NCBI RefSeq assembly: GCF_009827635.1
Contig: NZ_WTYW01000004.1
Coordinates: forward strand, 1 to 64,000
From: Parapontixanthobacter aurantiacus
GTDB lineage: Bacteria; Pseudomonadota; Alphaproteobacteria; Sphingomonadales; Sphingomonadaceae
Reading direction: 5' to 3'
Length of the DNA: 64,000 bases
The translations under genes and the position numbers were made by a program. A model generated the notes under the pieces. That model searched no databases, was not told the origin of the DNA, and saw nothing but the letters and a program-made list of their open reading frames with translations. Shown piece by piece: positions 24,642 to 33,755 of this stretch. Within the stretch, counting starts at the first letter, position 1. Every line of letters begins with the position of its first letter.

Positions 24642-25793
24642 TCATCGTGCATCGCCTTCGATAAGCTGCTCAAATGTCTGGCTATATTGTGCCGTAATAA
24701 CAGCGGGACTGAAATCTTCCGCGCGCTGTTTGCCTGCCGCCGCCAATCGCGCCGACAGTTTTCGGTCGGTCAATATCTTGATTATCCCTTCCGCTATCGC
24801 AGGCACATCGCCGACAGGTACGAGAATGCCGCTCTCTTGATCGGTAATTATCTCTGACGGGCCATGGGGGCAGATCGTCGAAAGGACGGGTGTTCCGCAG
24901 GCCATTGCCTCGACAAGAACATTGCCGAACCCTTCAAAAATCGACGACAGAACGAATAGGTCCGCGCTGGCAAAGATTTGATAAGGATTTTGCCTAAAAC
25001 CGATAAGACGTACTGATGCTGACAAGTTCAGTTTGTCGATCAGAGCTTCCAGTTCCCCGCGCTTTTCTCCTTCGCCGATTATCCACAGCTCGGCATCGAT
25101 TTCTTTTCGCACTAAAGCGAATGAACGAATGAGAACGTCGAAAGCCTTTTGGTAGTTCAAGCGACCGCAAGCGACGATCAACGGGCGTGAAGGCATGACT
25201 TCGGTCACGGGTTCTTCCGCCGCTTTTCGCAATCGATCATCCACGCCGATATTATAGATCACTTCCGTTTGGGGCAGCGCAGAAGGAGCGAAGGATCGAA
25301 TATCGTCCTTAACCCCTTCAGATATGGCGATCACGTGATCAATCTTTGGCAATATGCGGCCGTAAAATCGCAGGAACATCTGCAACTTTCGGGGCTGATC
25401 GGAACCGTAGACGATCGTCGGAGGGGCCTGAACGCATCCGACGAGTACGGGACGGCGAGATAGCAATGGTCTCGCAAGAAAAACGGTCGCCATTGGAATG
25501 TCGAGGAAGGCGCACACTAGATCCGCATCAAGCCTTCTTAAAGCTTGTGCCATCTTGTGAATGAGGGACACCTTGGAGGGATTGTTCAGACTAACCAGTG
25601 TCACGTCATCGCGCAGCAAAGGCTCGTAGCTTCCGCCAGAGCGAAAGACGATGACGGATACTTCGAACGTTTTGCGGTCGAGGGTGTTTGCCAGTCGCAA
25701 CAACTGCATTTCTGCGCCACCACCACCAAGCTGAAACGTCACGAAAGTCACGCGTTTGCGGCGAGAACTTTGATTTTCGGAAAGATCGATCAT
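24642..25793 (-). CDS. glycosyltransferase family 4 protein
   Basis: The 383-residue GT-B protein opens with VTFVTFQLGGGGAEMQLLRL, the G-G-A-E acceptor-side loop typical of GT4 enzymes. The C-terminal half has PLIVACGRLNYQKAFDVLI and SSIFEGFGNVLVEAMACGTP. The ATG at 25793 overlaps the stop of the upstream polymerase-like gene as ATGA, so the two are probably translated together, which fits addition of a sugar to the same repeat unit. Donor unknown. Confidence 0.88.
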   Translation of the reverse strand: MIDLSENQSSRRKRVTFVTFQLGGGGAEMQLLRLANTLDRKTFEVSVIVFRSGGSYEPLLRDDVTLVSLNNPSKVSLIHKMAQALRRLDADLVCAFLDIPMATVFLARPLLSRRPVLVGCVQAPPTIVYGSDQPRKLQMFLRFYGRILPKIDHVIAISEGVKDDIRSFAPSALPQTEVIYNIGVDDRLRKAAEEPVTEVMPSRPLIVACGRLNYQKAFDVLIRSFALVRKEIDAELWIIGEGEKRGELEALIDKLNLSASVRLIGFRQNPYQIFASADLFVLSSIFEGFGNVLVEAMACGTPVLSTICPHGPSEIITDQESGILVPVGDVPAIAEGIIKILTDRKLSARLAAAGKQRAEDFSPAVITAQYSQTFEQLIEGDAR

Positions 25794-27346
25794 TGCGGTA
25801 AAGGTCGGCGGTGACGGCTCCGCGAAGCGGCGACCGCGCTTGGCGAATTTTGTTTCGTGGTCACAGGCTTCCGGGCGCCGACGGCAAGGGCAGCCAAATA
25901 AATGAGTATCAGTGCTGTCGCCTGCTGCATGAACGGAACGATGCTGTCGGTGCCTGGCTGAAAGTCGCTGAGGAAAAGCACATAGAAAGTGGTCACGAAA
26001 GGATCCGAATACCTTCTCAGATAGAGGCCGTGGACGCGTCGAAGCAAAAGACCATAGAGGGCGAACAGGACGATCACACCGGGCACGTTAAAATTCCAGT
26101 ACGCTTCCGCAACGGCCCCGATCGGAACGGCAAATCCGTCACGTGTGGTGCCGAGGAACGTTTGGGCGAACAGGGAGCCTGCTCCGCGCGGCTTGTCTTC
26201 CCATAGCGGTCTCGGCACGAAGACGAAGATCGCGGCCAGATAAGTCCTTCCCAGAAGCGGTCCGTCGAGAACTTCATGGCCTTCCAGAACGATCGCAGAA
26301 GAACCGCTCAGATAGCGGCGCCCTTCCAGCTCCGTTTGCACTGCTTCGAAAACCTGATCGGCCCGAGCCGACATCAAGGCCTGCACCGCGGTGTCTCCAG
26401 TTTGTCCGGAACTCCTGATGATGGCGAGAGCGCCAAAGAGCGACAATCCGATGGGCAGAAGGAACACAGCCAGCCGTAAGGGCAACCTGCCGCTTCTCAA
26501 CGCCCACACCAATCCCACCTTGGCCATCACAAGAATGGCCGACGAGCGGGATCCGTCGCTGATGAACTGCACCGCTACAACGCTGATGAGGAGAGCAATA
26601 AAGAACGGCGAGCGGACGTCTTTCGGCCGGATCGCAACCCACAGCATGAGGCATAATGTACTGGCATCGAACAATGCGACTACCGGTCCCAGTCCTTCGA
26701 GAGCGCGGGCGCGTCCACGAGAAAGGTCGGCAATGTGTGCCTGCAATCCGCCACGAAGCACGAGGAACACGATCAACCCACCGATAATGAGCAAAATGAA
26801 GGACACCGCTATCGTGCGTAAGGTTTGCTCATTCCAAATGTATCGAGCTTCGAAGGTCTCACCCTGCTTATTCGAAGCCAGGCGCCAACCGACAAACAAA
26901 GCCAGTAGAGAGAGAATCTGCAAGACGATAAATATACCTTCGCCCCACCACACATCCGCCCGGCTTGCCGCCGGAAGCGCGGCAAAAATAGGGGTCCGGA
27001 CGGGGCCGCCAGTTAACCCGCCTAAATTGCTGAACAGCGTTTCGACGAGATAAGGCAGTTGAAGGAGAACCGGCCAGAGAACGACCGTAATGATCAAGGG
27101 GTGCAGAATGCCTTCTTTTCTATTGTTCAGGAAGAACAGGGGGCTGAGACGCAGAAGATCGAGACAAATTGACGCGAATGCCGTAAAAGCAAACGCAAGT
27201 CCGACCGAACTGTCCGCCCCGAACAGAGCCGCTTTCAGAAGTTTGAGAAGGTCCCCCGTAAGCAGGACATAGATTGCCAAGGCAATACGTATGCCGCCGA
27301 AATCACGGGAACCTTGCATCGCTCTGCGTTCCATCCTCAAAGACAT
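25790..27346 (-). CDS. polytopic membrane protein, probable polysaccharide polymerase (Wzy-like)
   Basis: The 518-residue product has about 12 predicted membrane helices and a large loop near residues 330-410 containing SSAIVLEGHEVLDGPLLGRT and FVPRPLWEDKPRGAG. This is a pattern of O-antigen polymerase/oligosaccharide repeat unit polymerases (Wzy or EpsG-like). Wzy proteins are poorly conserved, so the call rests on topology, size and position between glycosyltransferases. ATG 27346 is used; ATGs at residues 5 and 10 are alternatives. The stop overlaps the next gene (ATGA). Confidence 0.7.
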   Translation of the reverse strand: MSLRMERRAMQGSRDFGGIRIALAIYVLLTGDLLKLLKAALFGADSSVGLAFAFTAFASICLDLLRLSPLFFLNNRKEGILHPLIITVVLWPVLLQLPYLVETLFSNLGGLTGGPVRTPIFAALPAASRADVWWGEGIFIVLQILSLLALFVGWRLASNKQGETFEARYIWNEQTLRTIAVSFILLIIGGLIVFLVLRGGLQAHIADLSRGRARALEGLGPVVALFDASTLCLMLWVAIRPKDVRSPFFIALLISVVAVQFISDGSRSSAILVMAKVGLVWALRSGRLPLRLAVFLLPIGLSLFGALAIIRSSGQTGDTAVQALMSARADQVFEAVQTELEGRRYLSGSSAIVLEGHEVLDGPLLGRTYLAAIFVFVPRPLWEDKPRGAGSLFAQTFLGTTRDGFAVPIGAVAEAYWNFNVPGVIVLFALYGLLLRRVHGLYLRRYSDPFVTTFYVLFLSDFQPGTDSIVPFMQQATALILIYLAALAVGARKPVTTKQNSPSAVAASRSRHRRPLPQ

Positions 27347-27453
27347 TCGTGGTGCTCGGCAACCTGGCTCCCAACCGTGCGATTGCTCGAAACGTTTTCC
27401 TTGGTTCGCGGTACCTAAGGGTCATCGCGCCTACCGAACGCGGATGCGGTGAA

Positions 27454-28629
27454 CTAGCCAAAGTGTCGCGGTAGGAAAAGACTTAAATAATTTGACCAGA
27501 CCGTTTGCTGGTCGAAATGCTCGACCGCCCATCGACGCGCCGTCTCGCCTTCCGCATGTAAATCTTGGCGTCGCAAAATCATACTGCGTACCTGCCGTTC
27601 TACCGCTTTGATGTCTCCGTATGTGAACAAGTGACCTGAGATGCCGTCGCTGACGCTATCGCGCAGCCCCACGACGTCGAAGGCCACCGTCAGGACGCCG
27701 CTCGCTGCCGCTTCGATCGCGACGTTGCCGAACCCCTCGCGCGAACTTGGCATGAGATTCAGGTCGGCGAGCGCGAACCAGTCCTCTACATTGCTGCAAG
27801 CCGGTTGATGCCTGACCCTAGCATCATCTGCATCCTCCAACTCGGCGCGCAATGCATCGTCTTCAAAATTACCAACAAAAACGCAGACGACGTTGGGCAA
27901 ATCGCGAAGCGCCCTCATAAGCTTCAAAGCCAGTCTCGTTCCTTTGTCGGGCGCGATGCGACCGACTACGACGATAACGAAACTATCTTCGGACAGACCG
28001 GCCTGCTGCCTAAGGGCCGCTTTCTCGGAAGGTTCACGGGGTTTGAACCGGCTCGTATCGACGCCATTGGACGAGCCATGGCCTGGCACAGCGTCTTCAG
28101 GCAGAATTTTTTTCGAAAGTCCGTCCTTCATGAAGGCCTCGTGTTGCGAGTGACTTATGAAAATCGTGCGATGAGCCGAGGCGAGTGCCAGCCGATCCAG
28201 CGTGACGAAGATCCAGCGTTTGAAACCGACGTAATTTTCGTAAGCTCGCCCGCGAATAAGCGCGACGCGATATTTCTGGCGGCCCATCGCACCCGCAATA
28301 GAACCGAGGAGCATGGCCTTGGGCGTCGAACAGACCACACTGTCGTAGCGATTGACCGTCAGAAAGAAGACAAGCTGAACGAGTGCTAATAAATCCCAGA
28401 ATGGCCGCGGTTCGCGACGAAGGGCGATGGCAAAAACACGGCCCAAGTTCCGCCGCTTCAGTTCCGCAAGACCTTCTTTCGAACCCCCACAATAAAGGTC
28501 AAGCATGACCCCTTGATTCCTGAAGAACTCGAGCTGTCCACGGCCAAGTACGTTGAAAGCATATACGTCGGTCACGATCAAAGCCAGACGTGGTTGACCA
28601 GTCGATTTCGAGCCTGTTTTCTGTGGCAT
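27454..28629 (-). CDS. glycosyltransferase family 4 protein
   Basis: The product has 391 residues. The N-terminal domain resembles the WbpL-partner/EpsD-like GT4 set (RLALIVTDVYAFNVLGRGQL); the C-terminal domain has FVIVVVGRIAPDKGTRLALK and SREGFGNVAIEAAASGVLTV. The ATG at 28629 is preceded directly by a GTG, either could serve. It is the most upstream gene of the minus-strand polysaccharide block; a 140-base region separates it from the divergent small membrane protein and should hold both promoters, though none stands out by eye. Confidence 0.85.
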   Translation of the reverse strand: MPQKTGSKSTGQPRLALIVTDVYAFNVLGRGQLEFFRNQGVMLDLYCGGSKEGLAELKRRNLGRVFAIALRREPRPFWDLLALVQLVFFLTVNRYDSVVCSTPKAMLLGSIAGAMGRQKYRVALIRGRAYENYVGFKRWIFVTLDRLALASAHRTIFISHSQHEAFMKDGLSKKILPEDAVPGHGSSNGVDTSRFKPREPSEKAALRQQAGLSEDSFVIVVVGRIAPDKGTRLALKLMRALRDLPNVVCVFVGNFEDDALRAELEDADDARVRHQPACSNVEDWFALADLNLMPSSREGFGNVAIEAAASGVLTVAFDVVGLRDSVSDGISGHLFTYGDIKAVERQVRSMILRRQDLHAEGETARRWAVEHFDQQTVWSNYLSLFLPRHFG

Positions 28630-28769
28630 CACGAATGGGGAGCGATATTGGCGCTCAAATTCCTTACGTTCTCGGCGATTGCCCGGAAGACCCGATTGCG
28701 CCTATCATCGCAGCAGCAATCTGCTAGGGGCTCTCCTGGTCCCGACAAGCGCGACGATGTAAACGCAAT

Positions 28770-29171
28770 ATGGTGCTTTTGATAATCCTGCAACTGGTCC
28801 TGACCGGCGTAACCTTCGGTGCCTTGATCTGGCGTCCGGATTTGCTGCGGCCGATCATGTTGACCCTCGCTCTTGGTCTGGTCGGCATCTTCGGCTGGAA
28901 TTCTGAGCTGTTCCGATTTGACGGGAGCCTCGAACAACTTGACGAGATTGGTCAAGAAAGCCTCACTCAGGACGAGGCTCTGGTCGAGGAATGCGATCGA
29001 ATCCTCGGCATTGTCGATCAACTTGGCCTACTCGGCAGTATTTCCGATGACCAACTGCCCGTGAAATCCGATCTATGGGACCGCCTGCCGGCTAATGTGC
29101 AAGCAGCGATTACCAGATGCGCGGCAGTCAAATACAATGAAGGTCGCGAACTGCAGATCGACAGGCAGTGA
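28770..29171 (+). CDS. small membrane-anchored protein, function unknown
   Basis: The product has 133 residues. Two hydrophobic stretches lie at the N-terminus (LLIILQLVLTGVTFGALIW and IMLTLALGLVGIFGW), followed by an acidic helical region (SLEQLDEIGQESLTQDEALV) and a cytoplasmic or periplasmic tail. It lies between the divergent glycosyltransferase and the nucleotide-sugar dehydrogenase, inside the polysaccharide region. I do not recognise a family. Codon use looks gene-like, and the neighbours leave the interval otherwise empty, but expression is unproved and the Shine-Dalgarno is weak. Confidence 0.55.
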   Translation: MVLLIILQLVLTGVTFGALIWRPDLLRPIMLTLALGLVGIFGWNSELFRFDGSLEQLDEIGQESLTQDEALVEECDRILGIVDQLGLLGSISDDQLPVKSDLWDRLPANVQAAITRCAAVKYNEGRELQIDRQ

Positions 29172-29246
29172 GGTTCTTCATTTAGCGTCAATTGGGTTCA
29201 GTCTTCCCCGCTTCCAACTCCTTCTCGATTTCGGATCATATCAATA

Positions 29247-30512
29247 ATGTCGCATGCGCAGATTAGTCTGATTGGCCTTGGTTACGTTGGCCTTCCTCTC
29301 GCGGTTGCCCTCGCGCGCTATTACTCGTGCCTCGGGTTCGACCTCGACCAGTCGCGGATCGACGAACTGAGACGGAACCACGATCGTACCGGGGAAATCG
29401 ATAGCAAAAGGCTGGAAGCGTGCACGCTCGCATTGTCGAGCGACCCCGGTGATCTGCCCGCTTCGGACTTCTTCATAGTCACCGTGCCGACACCAATCGA
29501 TGCCGAACGGAAGCCGGACCTTTCGATCGTAGAGGCGGCAAGCCGGACTGTCGGAAGCGCTATCGCGCGATCCGCCGAGCAGGGCAAGAAGCCCATCGTG
29601 ATCTACGAAAGCACTGTCTATCCCGGGGTTACGGAAGAAATTTGCGTACCGTTGCTCGAAGAAATGTCGGGCCTGAAATGGAAATCGGACTTCTTCGTCG
29701 CTTACAGTCCTGAGCGAATCAATCCCGGCGATCGAGAGCATACCGTCGACAAGATTACCAAGGTCGTGTCCGGGGATACTCCCGAAACGCTCGAGAAGGT
29801 CGCAGCGCTCTACGATGCCGTTACATCCGGCGGGGTGTTTCGGGCAGCGTCGATCAAGACGGCCGAAGCCGCCAAGGTAATCGAGAACGCGCAGCGCGAT
29901 ATCAACATCGCCTTCATGAACGAGATTGCCCTTATTTTCGGGGAACTCGACTTGTCTGTTTGGGATGTTCTGGAAGCGGCTCGTACGAAATGGAACTTCC
30001 TGCCGTTTGCCCCGGGACTGGTCGGAGGCCACTGTATCGGCGTCGATCCGTATTACCTAGCTCATCGCGCCAGCGAACTGGGCATGGATCCGAAGGTCAT
30101 TCTGGCCGGCCGCAACGTGAATGATGCAATGGCCATGTCAATTGCCCGGCGGCTTAATGACAAACTTAATGGCGAAACAAGTTCGATCCTCGTGCTCGGT
30201 CTGACTTTCAAAGAGAACGTACCCGATCTCCGCAATAGCAAGGTGGCCGACCTTGTAGCGGAATTGAAGAAATTCGGACATTCTGTAACCGTCCATGACC
30301 CCCTTGCAAACAGTGAGGAAGCAAGGGATGAATATGGCATCACGCTGGACCCGGACGCTTTCGGCAGCTCCTACGACATGGTCCTGCTGGCCGTCCCGCA
30401 TGAAGAGTATATCGACATGGGGGTCGAAACCTTCGACGCGCTTTTGAAACCGGGGGGCGTTCTCGCCGATCTGAAAAATGCGTTGTCCGAACCTGCCGCA
30501 TGGACACTTTGA
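29247..30512 (+). CDS. nucleotide-sugar 6-dehydrogenase, TviB/WbpO-like (UDP-HexNAc dehydrogenase)
   Basis: The 421-residue product is a UDP-glucose/GDP-mannose dehydrogenase-family enzyme: NAD site ISLIGLGYVGLPLAVALA, linker ESTVYPGVTEE, and catalytic Cys263 in GGHCIGVDPYYLAH. The GVDPYYL form is typical of TviB/WbpO (UDP-GlcNAc or UDP-GalNAc to the uronic acid) rather than UDP-glucose dehydrogenase. The product, a UDP-N-acetylhexosaminuronate, would make the polymer acidic and could be amidated by the AsnB-type enzyme at 11155. It begins a plus-strand set of sugar-nucleotide genes with modest gaps. Confidence 0.88.
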   Translation: MSHAQISLIGLGYVGLPLAVALARYYSCLGFDLDQSRIDELRRNHDRTGEIDSKRLEACTLALSSDPGDLPASDFFIVTVPTPIDAERKPDLSIVEAASRTVGSAIARSAEQGKKPIVIYESTVYPGVTEEICVPLLEEMSGLKWKSDFFVAYSPERINPGDREHTVDKITKVVSGDTPETLEKVAALYDAVTSGGVFRAASIKTAEAAKVIENAQRDINIAFMNEIALIFGELDLSVWDVLEAARTKWNFLPFAPGLVGGHCIGVDPYYLAHRASELGMDPKVILAGRNVNDAMAMSIARRLNDKLNGETSSILVLGLTFKENVPDLRNSKVADLVAELKKFGHSVTVHDPLANSEEARDEYGITLDPDAFGSSYDMVLLAVPHEEYIDMGVETFDALLKPGGVLADLKNALSEPAAWTL

Positions 30513-30586
30513 TAACGGGTTTCTAAAGCCTTCATCCTGTAAGATGGCTCATTCGAATTCTCGATAGCTGACAACAAGGAAGTGCA

Positions 30587-31546
30587 TTGCCCCAAAGCAA
30601 TTACCGCCGAAATCGCGTACTCGTCACCGGAGGCGCGGGCTTCCTGGGATCGCATCTGATCGACCGGCTGCTCGACCGCGGCAGCGAAGTGCTCTGCGTC
30701 GACAATCTGTTCACCGGCGACAAGAGCAACATCGATCACCTTGCAGGCAATCCCCGCTTCGAATTCATGCGGCACGACGTCTGCCTGCCGCTGTTTGTCG
30801 AGGTGGATGCGATCTACAATCTTGCCTGCCCCGCTTCGCCGATCCATTATCAGCACGATCCGGTCCAGACGACCAAGACGAGCGTGCATGGCGCGATCAA
30901 CATGCTGGGCCTCGCCAAACGGCTGCGCGTGCCGATCTTTCAGGCCTCCACGAGCGAAGTCTATGGCGATCCCAGCGTCCATCCGCAGCCGGAAAGCTAC
31001 TGGGGCAACGTCAATCCCATCGGCATCCGTTCCTGCTACGACGAAGGCAAGCGCTGCGCGGAAACCCTGTTTTTCGATTATCACCGGCAGCACGGCCTCG
31101 ATGTAAAGGTCGCGCGCATCTTCAATACCTATGGCCCGCGCATGAATGCGGCCGACGGACGGGTCGTATCGAACTTCATCGTGCAGGCTTTGCAGGGCGA
31201 GGATATCACGATCTACGGCGACGGTTCGCAGACGCGCAGCTTCTGTTACGTCGACGACCTGGTCGACGGGTTCCTGCGGTTCATGGACGCGGGCGACGAC
31301 GTCCACGGGCCGATCAACATCGGCAATCCGAACGAGTTCACGATTCGCCAGCTGGCCGAAAAGGTCATCGAGAAGGTTGGTGGATCGTCGAAACTGATCG
31401 AGAAACCGCTGCCTCAGGACGATCCGATGCAGCGCAAGCCAGATATTTCGAAAGCGCGCGAACTGCTCAACTGGCAGCCGACGGTGGAACTCGACGAAGG
31501 GCTCGACCGGACGATCGCCTATTTCCGCAAAGTCGTCGCCGGATAG
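30587..31546 (+). CDS. UDP-glucuronate decarboxylase (UDP-xylose synthase)
   Basis: The 319-residue SDR enzyme has G-G-A-G-F-L-G-S at 15-22, the UXS blocks [16 protein letters not shown] and [17 protein letters not shown], and the catalytic Tyr151/Lys155 in [10 protein letters not shown], the pattern that separates decarboxylases from epimerases. It converts UDP-GlcA to UDP-xylose in the cytoplasm. The start is a TTG at 30587 with AAGGA seven bases upstream; no ATG or GTG fits the fold's beginning. It needs UDP-GlcA, for which no clear dehydrogenase is present in this window. Confidence 0.92.
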   Translation: MPQSNYRRNRVLVTGGAGFLGSHLIDRLLDRGSEVLCVDNLFTGDKSNIDHLAGNPRFEFMRHDVCLPLFVEVDAIYNLACPASPIHYQHDPVQTTKTSVHGAINMLGLAKRLRVPIFQASTSEVYGDPSVHPQPESYWGNVNPIGIRSCYDEGKRCAETLFFDYHRQHGLDVKVARIFNTYGPRMNAADGRVVSNFIVQALQGEDITIYGDGSQTRSFCYVDDLVDGFLRFMDAGDDVHGPINIGNPNEFTIRQLAEKVIEKVGGSSKLIEKPLPQDDPMQRKPDISKARELLNWQPTVELDEGLDRTIAYFRKVVAG

Positions 31547-31559
31547 CGCGAGAGCGGTT

Positions 31560-32573
31560 GTGCGAAAGGTTCTCGTCACCGGCACGGCCGGCTTCGTCGG
31601 ATTTCATCTTGCCAGATTGCTTCTGGCAGAGGGCTTCGCCGTCGTCGGTTACGACGGCCTGACTGACTATTACGACGTACGACTGAAGGAGCGGCGGCAC
31701 CGCATGCTGCTCCAAAACCAGCATTTCTCGGCCCGCACTGCGATGCTGGAAGATTTCGAAACCTTGCGCGAACTGGCGCTTGCCGAGGAACCGGACGTCA
31801 TCGTTCACTTGGCGGCGCAGGCGGGGGTGCGGTACAGCCTCGAAAACCCGCGCGCCTATATCGACGCCAATATCGTCGGCACGTTCAACGTAATGGAATC
31901 CGCGCGCGAGCTTCAAGTCGATCATCTGCTCATGGCTTCGACCAGCTCGGTCTATGGCGCGAACGAGGACATGCCGTTCAACGAGCGCGAGAAGGTCGAT
32001 ACGCCGCTTACGATCTATGCCGCCACGAAGCGGGCGAACGAAGCGATGGCGCATAGCTATGCGCATTTGTGGGACCTGCCGACGACGATGTTCCGGTTCT
32101 TCACCGTCTATGGTCCGTGGGGGCGGCCGGACATGGCGCTTTTCAAATTCACGAAGGGTATCCTCGAAGGCCATCCGATCGACATCTACAACAATGGCGA
32201 GATGTTTCGCGACTTCACCTATGTCGAGGATCTGGTTCGCGCCATTCGGCTGCTCATCGACGTCCCGCCCGAGCGGCCTGCCAGCCGCGACGAGATTGCC
32301 GCAAATGACAGCCTTTCCCCTGCCGCACCTTATCGCGTGGTCAATATCGGCAACAGCGACAGGGTCAAGCTCACCGACTATATCGACGCCATCGAGGAAG
32401 CGGTCGGGAAGAAGGCGATCCGGAACCTGATGCCGATGCAGACGGGCGACGTCCCGGCAACCTGGGCGGATACGAGCTTGCTGAACGATCTTACCGGCTT
32501 TCGCCCGAAAACCGATTACCGCGACGGCATCGCCCGCTTCGTCGCGTGGTATCGGGATTATTACGACGTATAG
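31560..32573 (+). CDS. UDP-glucuronate 4-epimerase-like NAD-dependent epimerase
   Basis: The 337-residue SDR enzyme has VTGTAGFVGFHLARLL, the substrate block AAQAGVRYSLENPRAYIDAN, Tyr153/Lys157 in YAATKRAN and RFFTVYGPWGRPDMALFKFT. These blocks are those of the CapI/LspL group, which converts UDP-GlcA to UDP-GalA. The start is GTG 31560 after a GAGAG sequence, 13 bases past the UXS stop. Together with UXS it diverts one precursor to two sugars, xylose and galacturonate. Confidence 0.88.
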   Translation: MRKVLVTGTAGFVGFHLARLLLAEGFAVVGYDGLTDYYDVRLKERRHRMLLQNQHFSARTAMLEDFETLRELALAEEPDVIVHLAAQAGVRYSLENPRAYIDANIVGTFNVMESARELQVDHLLMASTSSVYGANEDMPFNEREKVDTPLTIYAATKRANEAMAHSYAHLWDLPTTMFRFFTVYGPWGRPDMALFKFTKGILEGHPIDIYNNGEMFRDFTYVEDLVRAIRLLIDVPPERPASRDEIAANDSLSPAAPYRVVNIGNSDRVKLTDYIDAIEEAVGKKAIRNLMPMQTGDVPATWADTSLLNDLTGFRPKTDYRDGIARFVAWYRDYYDV

Positions 32574-32576
32574 TCG

Positions 32577-33701
32577 TCACGCTGTGGCGAGGAGTTCGAC
32601 GATCCTTTGGGCGGCCCGGCCGTCGCCGAACGGACTGACGGCTCGCGCCATCGCAGCATAGGCCGAACGGTCATCCAGCAAGCGGTTCGTTTCCGCCACG
32701 ATCCGTTGCGTATCGGTTCCTACGAGGATTGCGCCCCCTGCCTCGATCGCTTCGGGCCGTTCGGTGGTTTCACGCAATACGAGAACGGGCGTACCGAGGG
32801 CGGGCGCTTCCTCCTGCACCCCTCCGCTGTCCGATAGCATCAGGTCGCATGCGTCGAGCAATCGGCAGAAGTCTGGGTAATCCAGCGGCTCCAGCAAGGC
32901 GACGTTCTCGCATGGAGAAAGCCGCTCCCTCACGATGCCGCGCACATTGGGGTTCGGGTGGACAGGAAAGAGAATGCCGACATCCGGGCGATGGGCGAGT
33001 TGCCCGACGGCCTCGACGACCCGAACTATGCCCTCTGCGAAACTTTCGCGCCGATGGCAGGTCACGCCGATGTGGCGGCGACCGGCGAAGCGTTGTAGCG
33101 CCTCGCGGAACGCATCGGACGAACCGCCCCGGCCAGCCAATCGGTCTTGCGTCCAATAGAGTGCGTCGATGACGGTGTTGCCGGTCAGGTGAATGGTCTG
33201 GTGCGGGACATTTTCCGATCGCAGGGCGTCCGCCGCGCGCCGGGTAGGGCAGCAATGTATGGTAGCAAGCCGTGTGATGATCGAACGGTTCGCTTCTTCG
33301 GGCCACGGGTGGGCCAGACTCCCGCTTCTGAGCCCAGCCTCGACATGGACGATTGCGATCTTTCGATAATGCGCGGCGAGCGCGGATACCATCGCTGTCG
33401 TCGTATCGCCCTGAACGACGACAAGGTCGGGCTTTTCTTCGTCGAGAACATGACCGACACAGGTCAGCAGCGTCGCAGTAAGTTCGTCCAGCGACTGGTC
33501 GTCCGTCATCACGTCACAGTCGTGATGCGGTCTAATCTTCGCAAATTCGAGCACTTGATCGAGCAATCCACGATGCTGCCCGGTGACGCATATGCACGAG
33601 GTAAAGCGCGCATCGCCTTCCAGTGCGTGGAGGATCGGGAACAGCTTGATCGCTTCGGGTCGCGTGCCGAAAATCGTCAATATCTTGCGAACCCGGCCCA
33701 T
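32577..33701 (-). CDS. wecB: UDP-N-acetylglucosamine 2-epimerase (non-hydrolysing)
   Basis: The 374-residue product has TIFGTRPEAIKLFPIL, VVVQGDTTTAMVSALAA, IVHVEAGLRSG and LSDSGGVQEEAPALGTPVLV, all hallmarks of WecB. The enzyme interconverts UDP-GlcNAc and UDP-ManNAc. With the TviB-like enzyme nearby this could also supply ManNAc or, if that dehydrogenase accepts it, ManNAcA. It converges with the 4-epimerase (3 bases between the stops) and closes the polysaccharide region. Confidence 0.93.
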   Translation of the reverse strand: MGRVRKILTIFGTRPEAIKLFPILHALEGDARFTSCICVTGQHRGLLDQVLEFAKIRPHHDCDVMTDDQSLDELTATLLTCVGHVLDEEKPDLVVVQGDTTTAMVSALAAHYRKIAIVHVEAGLRSGSLAHPWPEEANRSIITRLATIHCCPTRRAADALRSENVPHQTIHLTGNTVIDALYWTQDRLAGRGGSSDAFREALQRFAGRRHIGVTCHRRESFAEGIVRVVEAVGQLAHRPDVGILFPVHPNPNVRGIVRERLSPCENVALLEPLDYPDFCRLLDACDLMLSDSGGVQEEAPALGTPVLVLRETTERPEAIEAGGAILVGTDTQRIVAETNRLLDDRSAYAAMARAVSPFGDGRAAQRIVELLATA

Positions 33702-33755
33702 TCAGTCGCGGCGTAAAACAGGTTCGCCGGAAAGTCTCTCGCTATTTCAGAAGCT

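Noticed and set aside
7635-33701. The polysaccharide locus as a mobile island
   Set aside because: No integrase, transposase, flanking repeats or tRNA were seen; the codon shift is mild and usual for such loci.
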